64,000 nucleotides of DNA. Origin: Peptostreptococcus equinus (GTDB lineage: Bacteria; Bacillota; Clostridia; Peptostreptococcales; Peptostreptococcaceae). Position 1 is the stretch's first letter, and every line of letters begins with the position of its first letter. Shown in pieces: positions 36,950 through 50,178 of this stretch. The stretch is taken from assembly GCF_027125355.1 (NCBI RefSeq), contig NZ_CP114052.1:1736001-1800000 (forward strand), in the 5' to 3' direction. Position numbers and translations under genes: made by a program. Below the pieces are notes generated by a model. That model had not been told where the DNA came from and searched no databases. It was given only the letters and a program-made list of their open reading frames with translations.

Positions 36950-37627
36950 CTACATCATCCATCCTTCTCTTAGCATCAATTTGATAGGTATAATTTCACC
37001 TTCAAAATCAGCTGGGATGTCCTTAACTAAAGATTCCAAACAAGAAACGTACCTAATAGGCAAATTTCTCTCTTTAGATACCTGACGGCATACTTCTTGG
37101 CCTCTTTCTAAGTCTTCAATAGTTGTTGCTTTTAGCATATGAGTATTATTGATTAATCCAGTTATCTTCAATTTTGAAGCTTCCTCAATTTCGTCAATAT
37201 ATTTCATAACTTCTTCAGCAGTCTGTGTCTTTTCTCTGTTTGCATTAACCACGAAAAACATATCGTAGTCATCATCTTTTATCATATCTCTATAACGAGC
37301 TATAACTGTGGCTCCTACTTTGTCACCACCTAAATCTATTATATTGTTGTAGTCATCATTTAGTAATGGAGTGTGAATTTCAGCAGATAATGCTGGAATA
37401 TCAAGTGTAGGAGCATCAACTGAACTAGAAATCATGTGTATACCATTTTCTTCAAACATATCTTTTAAACCTCTTGATCTGAAATAAACGTTTACCACAT
37501 CTAGGTCAGTTACAGCAAATTTACCTTCTATTTCTTTTCTAAGCTTTAATGCATAATTCGCAGTAAATTCGCTCTTACCACTACCATAGTGACCAGTTAT
37601 TATTCTTATTCTCTTAGTCTTTTCCAT
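36950..37627 (-). CDS. P-loop ATP/GTP-binding protein of unknown function
   Basis: A 225-residue protein from ATG 37627, which has GGAG before it; an ATG at 37639 is the alternative. The N-terminus is a Walker A motif 'IITGHYGSGKSEFTANYAL', followed by 'VTDLDVVNVYFRSR' and 'NNIIDLGGDKVGATVIARY', which resembles the SIMIBI/MinD-like class. 'FVVNANREKTQT' and 'LINNTHML' fit a nucleotide-binding fold. The gene lies between buk and the oxidoreductase subunits with no terminator inside, so it is likely part of that operon. I do not know its function. A cofactor-insertion or maturation role for the iron-sulfur enzyme is only a guess. Confidence 0.75.
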   Translation of the reverse strand: MEKTKRIRIITGHYGSGKSEFTANYALKLRKEIEGKFAVTDLDVVNVYFRSRGLKDMFEENGIHMISSSVDAPTLDIPALSAEIHTPLLNDDYNNIIDLGGDKVGATVIARYRDMIKDDDYDMFFVVNANREKTQTAEEVMKYIDEIEEASKLKITGLINNTHMLKATTIEDLERGQEVCRQVSKERNLPIRYVSCLESLVKDIPADFEGEIIPIKLMLREGWMM

Positions 37628-37665
37628 TTCTTTCTCCATTCCTAGTTACTCAGTACTATTTAAAT

Positions 37666-37696
37666 CTATATGGTATGCAAAACACATACCATATAG
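37666..37696. other. Perfect 12-bp hairpin between buk and the P-loop gene
   Basis: CTATATGGTATG and CATACCATATAG arms with a seven-base loop. There is no T-run on either side. It could be a processing or mRNA-stability element that separates buk from the downstream genes. Confidence 0.5.
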
Positions 37697-37709
37697 AAAT
37701 TTAGTTAAA

Positions 37710-38792
37710 TTACTGTGCATCGTAACTTTGAGCTTCTTCTTCTCCCTTTAATACTCTTAGTGCACCAAGAGTAAGCGCTATCATTTCATCTTCACCAGGA
37801 TATACCTTTACATTTCCTATAAATGATACTCTTTCTTCTATCATCTTTGTAAATGATTTAGAATAAGCTATACCACCTGTTAATAATACTGCATCAACCT
37901 TTCCTGATAATACCGAAGCACAAGCTCCTATTTCTTTAGCTATTTGATAAGCCATTGCTGAATATACTAATTCAGCCTTCTTATCTCCTTTTTCTATCAT
38001 AGCTTCAACATCTCTAGCATCATTTGTATTTAAATACGATACAAGTCCACCAGCACCTGTTATAAGCTTCTTAATATCATAAATTGTATATTTTCCACTA
38101 TAGCACATTTCTACCAACTGACCTATTGGCACTCCACCACTTCTTTCAGGTGAGAATGGTCCTTCTCCATCAAGAGCGTTAGCTACATCCACTACACATC
38201 CAGCCTTGTGAGCTCCTACAGAAACTCCTCCACCCATATGTGCAACTATTAAGTTAAGATCAGTATATTTTTTACCAATTTCTTCAGCGTATCTTCTTGC
38301 TATAGCCTTTTGGTTAAGTGCATGAAAAATACTCTTTCTTTCTATATTAGCCATACCTGATATTCTTGCTATTTCTTCCATTTCATCAACAACAACAGGA
38401 TCTACTATATAAGCAGGTATATTAAGTTCCTTTGAAAATTCGTTAGCTATTATACCGCCTAAATTCGATGCATGCTGTCCAGATACACCTACCCTTAAGT
38501 CTTCTAACATATTTTCAGTTACACTATAAGTTCCGCCCTTTATAGGCTTCAATAAACCACCTCTACCTACTACACAATCTAAACTTGATAGTTCGATATT
38601 GGCAGATTTTATTTCATTTTCTATAACTTCTTTTCTAAAGTTAAATTGATCTGATATTTGTTTAAACTGAGCAATTTCCTCTGATGAATGACGTAAAGTA
38701 GTCTCAAAAACTTCCTTATCATTGTCATATACAGCTATCTTAGTTGAAGTTGATCCTGGATTTATAGCTAGTATTCTATATACTTCCTTCAT
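37710..38792 (-). CDS. buk: Butyrate kinase
   Basis: A 360-residue ASKHA-fold kinase from ATG 38792 with GGAGGTATAAA upstream; the longer frame adds 27 unlikely residues. The N-terminal '[18 protein letters not shown]' phosphate motif, '[16 protein letters not shown]', '[10 protein letters not shown]'-type '[16 protein letters not shown]' and '[15 protein letters not shown]' mark butyrate kinase. It makes ATP from acyl phosphate. Its position ahead of the branched-chain 2-oxoacid oxidoreductase suggests it works on isobutyryl-, isovaleryl- and 2-methylbutyryl phosphate as well as butyryl phosphate (inference). Confidence 0.95.
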   Translation of the reverse strand: MKEVYRILAINPGSTSTKIAVYDNDKEVFETTLRHSSEEIAQFKQISDQFNFRKEVIENEIKSANIELSSLDCVVGRGGLLKPIKGGTYSVTENMLEDLRVGVSGQHASNLGGIIANEFSKELNIPAYIVDPVVVDEMEEIARISGMANIERKSIFHALNQKAIARRYAEEIGKKYTDLNLIVAHMGGGVSVGAHKAGCVVDVANALDGEGPFSPERSGGVPIGQLVEMCYSGKYTIYDIKKLITGAGGLVSYLNTNDARDVEAMIEKGDKKAELVYSAMAYQIAKEIGACASVLSGKVDAVLLTGGIAYSKSFTKMIEERVSFIGNVKVYPGEDEMIALTLGALRVLKGEEEAQSYDAQ

Positions 38793-39184
38793 TTTATACC
38801 TCCAAACATTTTTCCCATTATTATTTGATAATAGATTATTTATTTTATCTTTGCAAAAAAAATATTTATACATCCTATCTCTTGTTGTAACGTTTTCATA
38901 TTACACAAAATGTATAAAAATCTTTCTTTCATATACTATTTTATTACTAAAGTAAAAAACTTGCAAGAAAAATATAAAATTAACAATAAACCGATAACCT
39001 TATTTTTTTAATGCAAGCAAATTTTATATTATATTTAATTTTATTTTTTTAAGCATATACAAATAGTATTTTAATTTTACTTATATATATATTATTTTTC
39101 ACAAGTGATTTTTAACAAGTATTATATTTTCAATTTGTTTTATTTTTATACAAAATTCTATAAAATTTAATATTTTTTAATAAA
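38793..39184. other. AT-rich intergenic region between cdaR and buk
   Basis: A 392-base gene-free stretch upstream of buk that should hold the buk promoter. It is very AT-rich with short repeats such as CTTGCAAG. I find no sigma-54 site, riboswitch or clear terminator. Confidence 0.6.
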
Positions 39185-40093
39185 TTATTTTTTATTAAGA
39201 TCTACTTCACTTATAGAATCCTTTATCTCAATTGAATTAGGTATAAGCAATTTTATTTTTTTCCCAATAAAATCCTTAATATTACTATCATCAATATTTT
39301 GTGTTTTTATTTCACTTATATGATCTATAGAATCTTTTGTTCCCTTAATTGTAACTTCACTTGGTGATATGGTAAGATTCTTAGCATCATATTGACTTCC
39401 ATCATAATCTATTTTTATAGGTACATTTTTTTCAATGTAAAAAGTTACTTCTGCCTCTACTTCTTTTTCTGATATATCTACATTTACCTGATGTCCATCT
39501 TTATCAAAAGCCAATAGCTTAACTTTTTGATTGACTTTCGAATTCGTTTTATCCCCTAGTTTTAGACTACCTCCTACATAATCAACGAGATTTATAAGAC
39601 TTCTAGGTCCACTAACTGTCACCTCATCAAATGATTGTTCTATAGAATAAATATTCTCTTTAGGCATACTATTTTGCTTTATCTTAACTGGAACTCTCTT
39701 TGTAAGTTTTTTCTCAAGATTTATTACATAAGTATTATCCTTTAATTCCCTAGAAACCCGGTTTGAAATGTTGGTAGTCAAGTTTACAATATTCTTACCT
39801 TCTACTGGTCTTACCACTTCTCCATAAACTCGTACATTATTTGCATTTAATTTCTGCAGTTCGGATAACTTACCAGAAACAGTGACATTTGTAGTCACAT
39901 TTTTATTTGGATAAATCACATATCTTTCTTTTTCTATTTCACTTACATTTGTAATTGTAATTGGAACATTTTCTATGACCTTTTTGTCATCTGGATCCAC
40001 AACAGCAATTACATATAGCCAAAGAGCTATAGAAGCAACAACAGAAATAACCTTATATTTTATATTAGCTTTATCTCTAATCTTTTTTTCCAT
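39185..40093 (-). CDS. cdaR: CdaR, YbbR-domain regulator of diadenylate cyclase
   Basis: A 302-residue protein with one N-terminal membrane segment ('VISVVASIALWLYVIAVVDP') and an extracytoplasmic part of repeated YbbR domains, each with a 'VTVSG/V-IKG' turn pattern ('VTVSGPRSLI', 'VTIKGTKDSID'). CdaR proteins bind CdaA in the membrane and modulate c-di-AMP synthesis. It follows cdaA by 36 bases in the usual order. Confidence 0.92.
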   Translation of the reverse strand: MEKKIRDKANIKYKVISVVASIALWLYVIAVVDPDDKKVIENVPITITNVSEIEKERYVIYPNKNVTTNVTVSGKLSELQKLNANNVRVYGEVVRPVEGKNIVNLTTNISNRVSRELKDNTYVINLEKKLTKRVPVKIKQNSMPKENIYSIEQSFDEVTVSGPRSLINLVDYVGGSLKLGDKTNSKVNQKVKLLAFDKDGHQVNVDISEKEVEAEVTFYIEKNVPIKIDYDGSQYDAKNLTISPSEVTIKGTKDSIDHISEIKTQNIDDSNIKDFIGKKIKLLIPNSIEIKDSISEVDLNKK

Positions 40094-40129
40094 TCATTAC
40101 ACCTCTACTCTACCTATTACATTTTTACA

Positions 40130-40978
40130 TTATTTTTTTATCTTATCTCCAATAAACTTCCAGTTACTCTCTGATTTTGTCTTGTAAAAATTTTTAAGTA
40201 TATTGTATAGTCTTTCTCTTGTGACATCTCTATATATTTTTCCTGATCTAGCTATAGATACTCCACCAGTTTCCTCAGATACAATCAATGTAAGACAATC
40301 TGATATTTCACTTATACCTATTCCTGCCCTATGTCTTGTTCCCAATTCACTGCTTAAATCTTTTCTTTGAGTCAATGGCAAAAAACAAGCTGCAGACTTT
40401 ATTTTTGTATCTCTTATTATTACAGCTCCATCATGTAATGGGGTATTAGGAATAAAAATATTTCCTAATAACTGTTTAGTTACTTGACCATCTATTTTTA
40501 TACCAGTCTCTACTATTTCTTTTATCTTTGTCTTTCCTTCTAATACCAGTAGAGCTCCTATCTTCTTTGAGGCAAGGTCATAAGTGCTCTCTAAAATTTC
40601 TTCTACTAAATCTTCTATTATTTTATCATTTTCAACATCAGAATTTTTGCCAATTCTAACTATACTTGTATTTCTACCTATATGTTCTAAACCTGCTCTA
40701 AGCTCTGGTTGGAATATTATAAACGGCAATATAAATCCAACTTCTAGTATTTTTACTAACACCCAGTACAAAGTATGTAATTTAAACAATCCACTTAATT
40801 GAGTAGCTATGAGCAAAAATATTACACCTTTTAATAATTGTTCTGCTCTTGTATCTTTAATAAATTTTAACATTTGATAAAAAATATAGGATATTATCAA
40901 TATATCAACTACATCATTTATACTTATTTTTGTCAGGATTTGAGTTATATTGTTTATAATCAAGTTAATTGCTAACAT
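40130..40978 (-). CDS. cdaA: Diadenylate cyclase CdaA
   Basis: A 282-residue CdaA from ATG 40978, behind AGGAGGTCTTCA; the longer frame adds 25 residues without support. Three N-terminal membrane segments (e.g. 'DVVDILIISYIFYQML') precede the DAC domain with the DGA motif 'NTPLHDGAVIIRD' and RHR motif 'ELGTRHRAGIGISE'. It joins two ATP to make c-di-AMP, which controls osmolyte and potassium balance and wall homeostasis. Forms a pair with cdaR. Confidence 0.95.
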   Translation of the reverse strand: MLAINLIINNITQILTKISINDVVDILIISYIFYQMLKFIKDTRAEQLLKGVIFLLIATQLSGLFKLHTLYWVLVKILEVGFILPFIIFQPELRAGLEHIGRNTSIVRIGKNSDVENDKIIEDLVEEILESTYDLASKKIGALLVLEGKTKIKEIVETGIKIDGQVTKQLLGNIFIPNTPLHDGAVIIRDTKIKSAACFLPLTQRKDLSSELGTRHRAGIGISEISDCLTLIVSEETGGVSIARSGKIYRDVTRERLYNILKNFYKTKSESNWKFIGDKIKK

Positions 40979-41155
40979 TGAAGACCTCCTAGATTTTACT
41001 AAGATTACTTTTTCGAAATAAAATTTTTTCGTTTTAATTAATGAATTTCCCAAAAAATAATTCTACATTTTATTTTACCACATATAAGAGATGGGTAATA
41101 GTCTATATCAATTTATAAATCTTAAAAAATTTTAAAAAATTAATAAAGAAAAATA

Positions 41156-41185
41156 CAAAAAAAAGACTACCTTTATAAGTAGTCT
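41156..41185 (-). terminator. Terminator of the rRNA/tRNA operon
   Basis: AGACTAC and GTAGTCT arms (41164-41170 and 41179-41185), then T8 on the minus strand, right after the last tRNA gene. Confidence 0.9.
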
Positions 41186-41188
41186 TAA

Positions 41189-41262
<74 letters not shown>

Positions 41263-41278
41263 ATGATAATAAATATTT

Positions 41279-41353
41279 TGGAGCGGGAAACGAGATTCGA
41301 ACTCGCGACTTCGACCTTGGCAAGGTCGCGCTCTACCACTGAACTATTCCCGC
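41279..41353 (-). tRNA. tRNA-Gly(GCC)
   Basis: Acceptor GCGGGAA/TTCCCGC, anticodon arm CGACC-TTGCCAA-GGTCG, encoded CCA. Confidence 0.95.
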
Positions 41354-41362
41354 ATATAAAAA

Positions 41363-41439
41363 TGGCGACCTGGAAGGGGCTCGAACCCTCGACCTCCAGC
41401 GTGACAGGCTGGCATTCTAACCAACTGAACTACCAGGCC
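41363..41439 (-). tRNA. tRNA-Asp(GTC)
   Basis: Acceptor GGCCTGG/CCAGGTC with G73, anticodon arm CCAGC-CTGTCAC-GCTGG, encoded CCA. Confidence 0.95.
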
Positions 41440-41457
41440 GCATTAATTTCTTTCTTA

Positions 41458-41533
41458 TGGTGGGAGTAACAGGGCTCGAACCTGTGACCCCCTGCTTGTA
41501 AGGCAGATGCTCTCCCAGCTGAGCTATACTCCC
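41458..41533 (-). tRNA. tRNA-Val(TAC), copy near the 23S 3' end
   Basis: Acceptor GGGAGTA/TACTCCC, anticodon arm TCTGC-CTTACAA-GCAGG, encoded CCA. Nearly identical to the copy at 47352; a single base differs near the end of the D arm. Confidence 0.95.
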
Positions 41534-41545
41534 ACATACAGAAAA

Positions 41546-41619
41546 TGGAGCGGGTGAAGGGGATCGAACCCTCACAGCTGGCTTGGAAGGCCAGAACTCT
41601 ACCATTGAGCTACACCCGC
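41546..41619 (-). tRNA. tRNA-Gly(TCC)
   Basis: Acceptor GCGGGTG/CACCCGC, anticodon arm CTGGC-CTTCCAA-GCCAG, encoded CCA. Confidence 0.95.
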
Positions 41620-41639
41620 ATATAAAATATAAAAAAAAA

Positions 41640-41711
41640 TGACTCCTAGGGGAATCGAACCCCTGTTACCGCCGTGAAAGGGCGGTGTCTTAACCGCTTG
41701 ACCAAGGAGCC
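41640..41711 (-). tRNA. tRNA-Glu(TTC), copy near the 23S 3' end
   Basis: Acceptor GGCTCCT/AGGAGTC, anticodon arm CCGCC-CTTTCAC-GGCGG, no encoded CCA. Identical to the copy at 47431. Confidence 0.95.
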
Positions 41712-41721
41712 AGAATAAATC

Positions 41722-41797
41722 TGGTTGCGGAGGAAGGACTCGAACCTCCGACCTTCGGGTTATGAGCCCGACGAGCTGCCAACTGCTCCACTCCGCG
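41722..41797 (-). tRNA. Initiator tRNA-fMet(CAT)
   Basis: Anticodon arm CGGGC-TCATAAC-CCG region with three consecutive G-C pairs, and a C1-A72 mismatch in the acceptor (CGCGGAG/CTCCGCA). Both mark an initiator tRNA. CCA is encoded. First tRNA after 23S. Confidence 0.93.
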
Positions 41798-41850
41798 ATA
41801 TTGTTTGTACCTTCAAAACTGAATATATTATGTATTATGTCATCTTTTTT

Positions 41851-46616
<4,766 letters not shown>

Positions 46617-46800
46617 AAATTTGTTCTGCGCTCAGACTATTGTTATCTCTAAAATATCTGGCTTGGTTTGTTTGTGGTTTAAATCTTGAAAAACTATTGT
46701 CTTATCAAGTTTAAACGATTAATCAATTTGCTATTTAAAGCTTATTGAATTAACCTGCTGTTCAATTTTCAAAGTTCATTCCATTTATTAAAAGTTCAAA

Positions 46801-46877
46801 TGGTGGACCATCAGGGACTCGAACCCCAGACCTACCGGTTATGAGCCGGGCGCTCTAACCAACTGAGCTAATGGTCC
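46801..46877 (-). tRNA. tRNA with CAT anticodon, probably Ile2 (lysidine) rather than elongator Met
   Basis: Acceptor GGACCAT/ATGGTCC, loop CTCATAA, encoded CCA. The body resembles Firmicute tRNA-Ile2 genes, where C34 is changed to lysidine. A C27/T43 mismatch is seen at the top of the anticodon stem. Automated tools often label it Met. Confidence 0.85.
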
Positions 46878-46893
46878 TCGTTAGGCAAAAAAA

Positions 46894-46970
46894 TGGTCGA
46901 GGTGAAGGGACTCGAACCCCCGGCCCCATGGTCCCAAACCACGTGCGCTACCAAACTGCGCTACACCTCG
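46894..46970 (-). tRNA. tRNA-Pro(TGG)
   Basis: Acceptor CGAGGTG/CACCTCG, anticodon loop TTTGGGA, encoded CCA. Confidence 0.95.
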
Positions 46971-46976
46971 TCCTAA

Positions 46977-47069
46977 TGGCGGAGAAGGAGGGATTCGAAC
47001 CCTCGCACCGGTTTAATCCAGCCTAATCCCTTAGCAGGGGATCCTCTTGAGCCTCTTGAGTACTTCTCC
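46977..47069 (-). tRNA. tRNA-Ser(GCT)
   Basis: A class II tRNA with long variable arm; acceptor GGAGAAG/CTTCTCC, anticodon arm ATCCC-CTGCTAA-GGGAT, encoded CCA. Confidence 0.93.
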
Positions 47070-47080
47070 AAAATTAAAAA

Positions 47081-47169
<89 letters not shown>

Positions 47170-47176
47170 GTAGAAA

Positions 47177-47249
47177 TGATCTATCCGCGATTCGAACGCG
47201 GGACACCTTGATTAAAAGTCAAGTGCTCTACCGACTGAGCTAATAGACC
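47177..47249 (-). tRNA. tRNA-Lys(TTT)
   Basis: Acceptor GGTCTAT/ATAGATC, anticodon arm CTTGA-CTTTTAA-TCAAG; CCA is not encoded. Confidence 0.94.
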
Positions 47250-47270
47250 ATGATAAAAATATTCTTTTAG

Positions 47271-47345
47271 TGGAGCTGGTGATAGGAATCGAACCTACAA
47301 CCTGCTGATTACAAGTCAGCTGCTCTACCGTTGAGCCACACCAGC
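47271..47345 (-). tRNA. tRNA-Thr(TGT)
   Basis: Acceptor GCTGGTG/CACCAGC, anticodon arm GCTGA-CTTGTAA-TCAGC, encoded CCA. Confidence 0.94.
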
Positions 47346-47351
47346 TTAATA

Positions 47352-47427
47352 TGGTGGGAGTAACAGGGCTCGAACCTGTGACCCCCTGCTTGTAAGGCAG
47401 ATACTCTCCCAGCTGAGCTATACTCCC
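47352..47427 (-). tRNA. tRNA-Val(TAC), copy upstream of 16S
   Basis: Same as the 41458 copy except one base (GAGTATC against GAGCATC after the D arm). CCA is encoded. Confidence 0.94.
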
Positions 47428-47430
47428 ATA

Positions 47431-47502
47431 TGACTCCTAGGGGAATCGAACCCCTGTTACCGCCGTGAAAGGGCGGTGTCTTAACCGCTTGACCAAGGAG
47501 CC
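47431..47502 (-). tRNA. tRNA-Glu(TTC), copy upstream of 16S
   Basis: Identical to the 41640 copy; CCA is not encoded. The same Glu and Val pair thus occurs on both sides of the rRNAs. Confidence 0.95.
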
Positions 47503-47513
47503 AAGTGTGAAAG

Positions 47514-47585
47514 CTCCAAGGGTGGGGCTCGAACCCACAGCCTACCGGTTAACAGCCGGTTGCTCCACCATTGAGCTACCTTGGA
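47514..47585 (-). tRNA. tRNA-Asn(GTT)
   Basis: Acceptor TCCAAGG/CCTTGGA, anticodon arm ACCGG-CTGTTAA-CCGGT; follows the 5S gene by a few bases. CCA is not encoded. Confidence 0.93.
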
Positions 47586-47589
47586 ATAA

Positions 47590-47705
47590 CGTGGCTACGT
47601 CCTATTCTCCCAGGCAGCTTCCCACCAAGTACCTTCAGCGCTAAAGAGCTTAACTTCTGTGTTCGGTATGGGAACAGGTGTATCCTCTTTGCTATAATAA
47701 CCACA
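47590..47705 (-). rRNA. 5S ribosomal RNA, first gene of the operon
   Basis: About 116 bases. Contains the conserved CCATACCGAACACAGAAG and TTAAGCTC segments and complementary ends (GTGGTTATT.. / ..GTAGCCAC). It lies at the 5' end of the transcript, ahead of the tRNAs and 16S, not after 23S. Confidence 0.95.
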
Positions 47706-47744
47706 TTTTCTTTCATTTTTCCGTCCCTCACAAGGACAAGTATT

Positions 47745-47773
47745 ATATTATCATAATCATATATAGCCGTCAA
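47745..47773 (-). promoter_or_regulatory. rRNA operon promoter
   Basis: TTGACG (47773-47768), a 17-base spacer and TAATAT (47750-47745) on the minus strand, about 40 bases before the 5S start. A short GTCC..GGAC hairpin lies in the leader. This is the only strong promoter seen upstream of the whole block. Confidence 0.78.
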
Positions 47774-47879
47774 CACTTTTTGAAAAGTTTTTTTATTTTT
47801 TTTTCATTATTTTTCCAACTTCACTTGTATATATTGAAATTTAAGGTTTTTTTATTTTAACCTTATTGAAAAAAAATAC

Positions 47880-47920
47880 AAAAAAATGGGTCAAGTTTAT
47901 AATTAATAATAAATGACCCA
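47880..47920 (-). terminator. Terminator of the transketolase gene
   Basis: TGGGTCA and TGACCCA arms (47887-47893 and 47914-47920) with a 20-base loop, followed by T7 on the minus strand. Confidence 0.7.
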
Positions 47921-48027
47921 TAATTTTTTATAAAATATTTTTTATTTTTCTCTAATCATTATTACACTATTTATAAAAATAACGTAATAATTTAATATAT
48001 TTTTTGTTATTTGTAAAATAATAGTAA

Positions 48028-50019
48028 TTACTTTAATAAAGCCTTAGCTTTGTTAACTACGTTCTCTACTGTAAATCCAAAGTGCTTAAATAGTTCTTCA
48101 GCAGGTGCTGATGCTCCAAATGTAGTCATTCCTACTACATCGCCTTCGAATCCAACATACTTATACCAAGGCATTGGTTCCCCAGCTTCAACTGCCAGTC
48201 TAGTTCTCACACTTGATGGTAATATTTCTTCTTTGTATGCACAATCCTGATCTTCAAATAAATCTATACAAGGAACTGATACTACTCTTACTGATTTACC
48301 GGCTTTTTCTAGTTCTTCCTTTGCACCTACAGCAAGTTCAACTTCTGATCCAGAAGCCATTATTATTAAATCAATATTTTCTTTATTAGAAGCTTCTTCT
48401 AGTATGTACGCTCCCTTAAAGGCATCTTGAGAAGATCCCTTTAACTGTGGTAAATTTTGTCTAGTAAGTACTAATGCTGTTGGTCTATCCTTTGACTGCA
48501 TAGCAGTAGCCCAAGCTACAGCAGTTTCTGTATAATCTGCTGGCCTAAATACATTTATATTAGGTATTGATCTTAACATAGCTAATTGTTCTACTGGTTC
48601 ATGAGTTGGCCCGTCTTCGCCTACACCTATACTGTCATGAGTTAATACATATGTCACTGGTAATCCCATTAATGCAGCTAATCTTATCATCGGTTTCATA
48701 AAATCACTGAATACAAAGAATGTAGCACAGAATGGCTTTAATCCACCATGTAGATATATACCACTTGTTATTGCTGTCATACCCATTTCTCTTACTCCGA
48801 AGTGTATGTTTCTTCCTCCTCTATTCTGTGGAGAGAAGAATCCTGCATCTTTCATTTCTGATTTATTTGAAGGTGCAAGGTCTGCAGATCCTCCCACTAA
48901 GTTTGGATACAAATCTTTTAATTTATTTATAATCGTTCCTGATGTCGCTCTTGTAGCCATAGACTTATTTTCAAATTCCCAATATTCTTTAGAATCCATT
49001 ATTTTAGACATATCTACATCAGCAAAATATTCATCCCATAATTTTTTCATTTCAGGATATTCTTTTGTATATGCTGCAAACATTTCATTCCACTCATTTT
49101 CTTTTTGAATGCCATTTTCAGCCAATTCACTATAGTGATTATATATATCATCAGAAATTTCAAATTCATTTTGACTTTCCCATCCTAAGCATTCTCTAAA
49201 AGCTTGTACATTTTCAGCGCCTAGAGGTTCACCATGAGCACTCGCCTTACCTACCTTAGCTGGACAACCAAATCCTATTTGTGTTTTATTTATTATTATA
49301 GATGGTTTATTTTTTTCGGCCTTAGCTTCTTCAATAGCCTTAGAAATTGCCTCTAAATCATTTCCATCTTTTACTACTATTACCTGATATCCAAAGGCCT
49401 TGAATCTTGCTTCTACATCTTCAGTAAATGCAAAATCAGTATCTCCTTCTATTGTAATATTATTTGAATCATAAAGTATTATAAATTTGTCTAGCTTTAA
49501 AGTACCTGCTAAAGATAATGCTTCATAAGATACACCTTCCATCAGGCAACCATCTCCTGTCATTGCAAATGTATAATGGTCAACTACTGGATAGTTTTCC
49601 TTATTAAATACTTCTGCAAGGTGAGCTTCTGCTATAGCCATACCAACTGCTGTAGATACACCAGCACCTAGAGGACCTGTAGTTGCTTCTATCCCTTTAG
49701 TGTGACGATACTCTGGATGCCCTGGAGTCAAAGATCCAAACTGTCTAAATTTCTTTAATTCTTCGATAGTTACACCTTCATATCCAAACATATGAAGTAG
49801 AGAATATATTAAAGCTGAGCCATGACCTGCAGATAAAATAAATCTATCTCTATTTTCCCAGTTAGGATTTTTTGGATTGTGGTTCATATGGTTGGCCCAC
49901 AATTCATAGGCTGCTGGCGCTGCTCCTAAAGGTAAACCAGGATGTCCTGAGTTCGCTTTTTGAACCTGATCAGCTGATAAAACTCTTAATGCGTTTACTG
50001 CTTTTTGATTTATATTCAT
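48028..50019 (-). CDS. tkt: Transketolase
   Basis: A 663-residue full-length transketolase. The TPP site is seen in 'GDGCLMEGVSYEALSLAG' and 'YDSNNITIEGDTD', with N-terminal 'KANSGHPGLPLGAAP', the pyrimidine domain 'GVREMGMTAITSGIYLHGG' and 'THDSIGVGEDGPTHEPVEQL'. It moves two-carbon units in the non-oxidative pentose phosphate pathway. It stands alone between the rRNA promoter and a hydrolase gene on the same strand. Confidence 0.97.
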   Translation of the reverse strand: MNINQKAVNALRVLSADQVQKANSGHPGLPLGAAPAAYELWANHMNHNPKNPNWENRDRFILSAGHGSALIYSLLHMFGYEGVTIEELKKFRQFGSLTPGHPEYRHTKGIEATTGPLGAGVSTAVGMAIAEAHLAEVFNKENYPVVDHYTFAMTGDGCLMEGVSYEALSLAGTLKLDKFIILYDSNNITIEGDTDFAFTEDVEARFKAFGYQVIVVKDGNDLEAISKAIEEAKAEKNKPSIIINKTQIGFGCPAKVGKASAHGEPLGAENVQAFRECLGWESQNEFEISDDIYNHYSELAENGIQKENEWNEMFAAYTKEYPEMKKLWDEYFADVDMSKIMDSKEYWEFENKSMATRATSGTIINKLKDLYPNLVGGSADLAPSNKSEMKDAGFFSPQNRGGRNIHFGVREMGMTAITSGIYLHGGLKPFCATFFVFSDFMKPMIRLAALMGLPVTYVLTHDSIGVGEDGPTHEPVEQLAMLRSIPNINVFRPADYTETAVAWATAMQSKDRPTALVLTRQNLPQLKGSSQDAFKGAYILEEASNKENIDLIIMASGSEVELAVGAKEELEKAGKSVRVVSVPCIDLFEDQDCAYKEEILPSSVRTRLAVEAGEPMPWYKYVGFEGDVVGMTTFGASAPAEELFKHFGFTVENVVNKAKALLK

Positions 50020-50178
50020 ATATAAACTCCTCTCAAATTAATAGTTAAGATATATTATAGTACATTTATACAAATACTTAAATATATCTTTATAAAATAT
50101 TTGAAAATTACAAATTTCCTATAATAAGTTTAGTTTTTATGGAAATCGCTTTCTTTTATTTATTTCTTTCTTTTTTAT

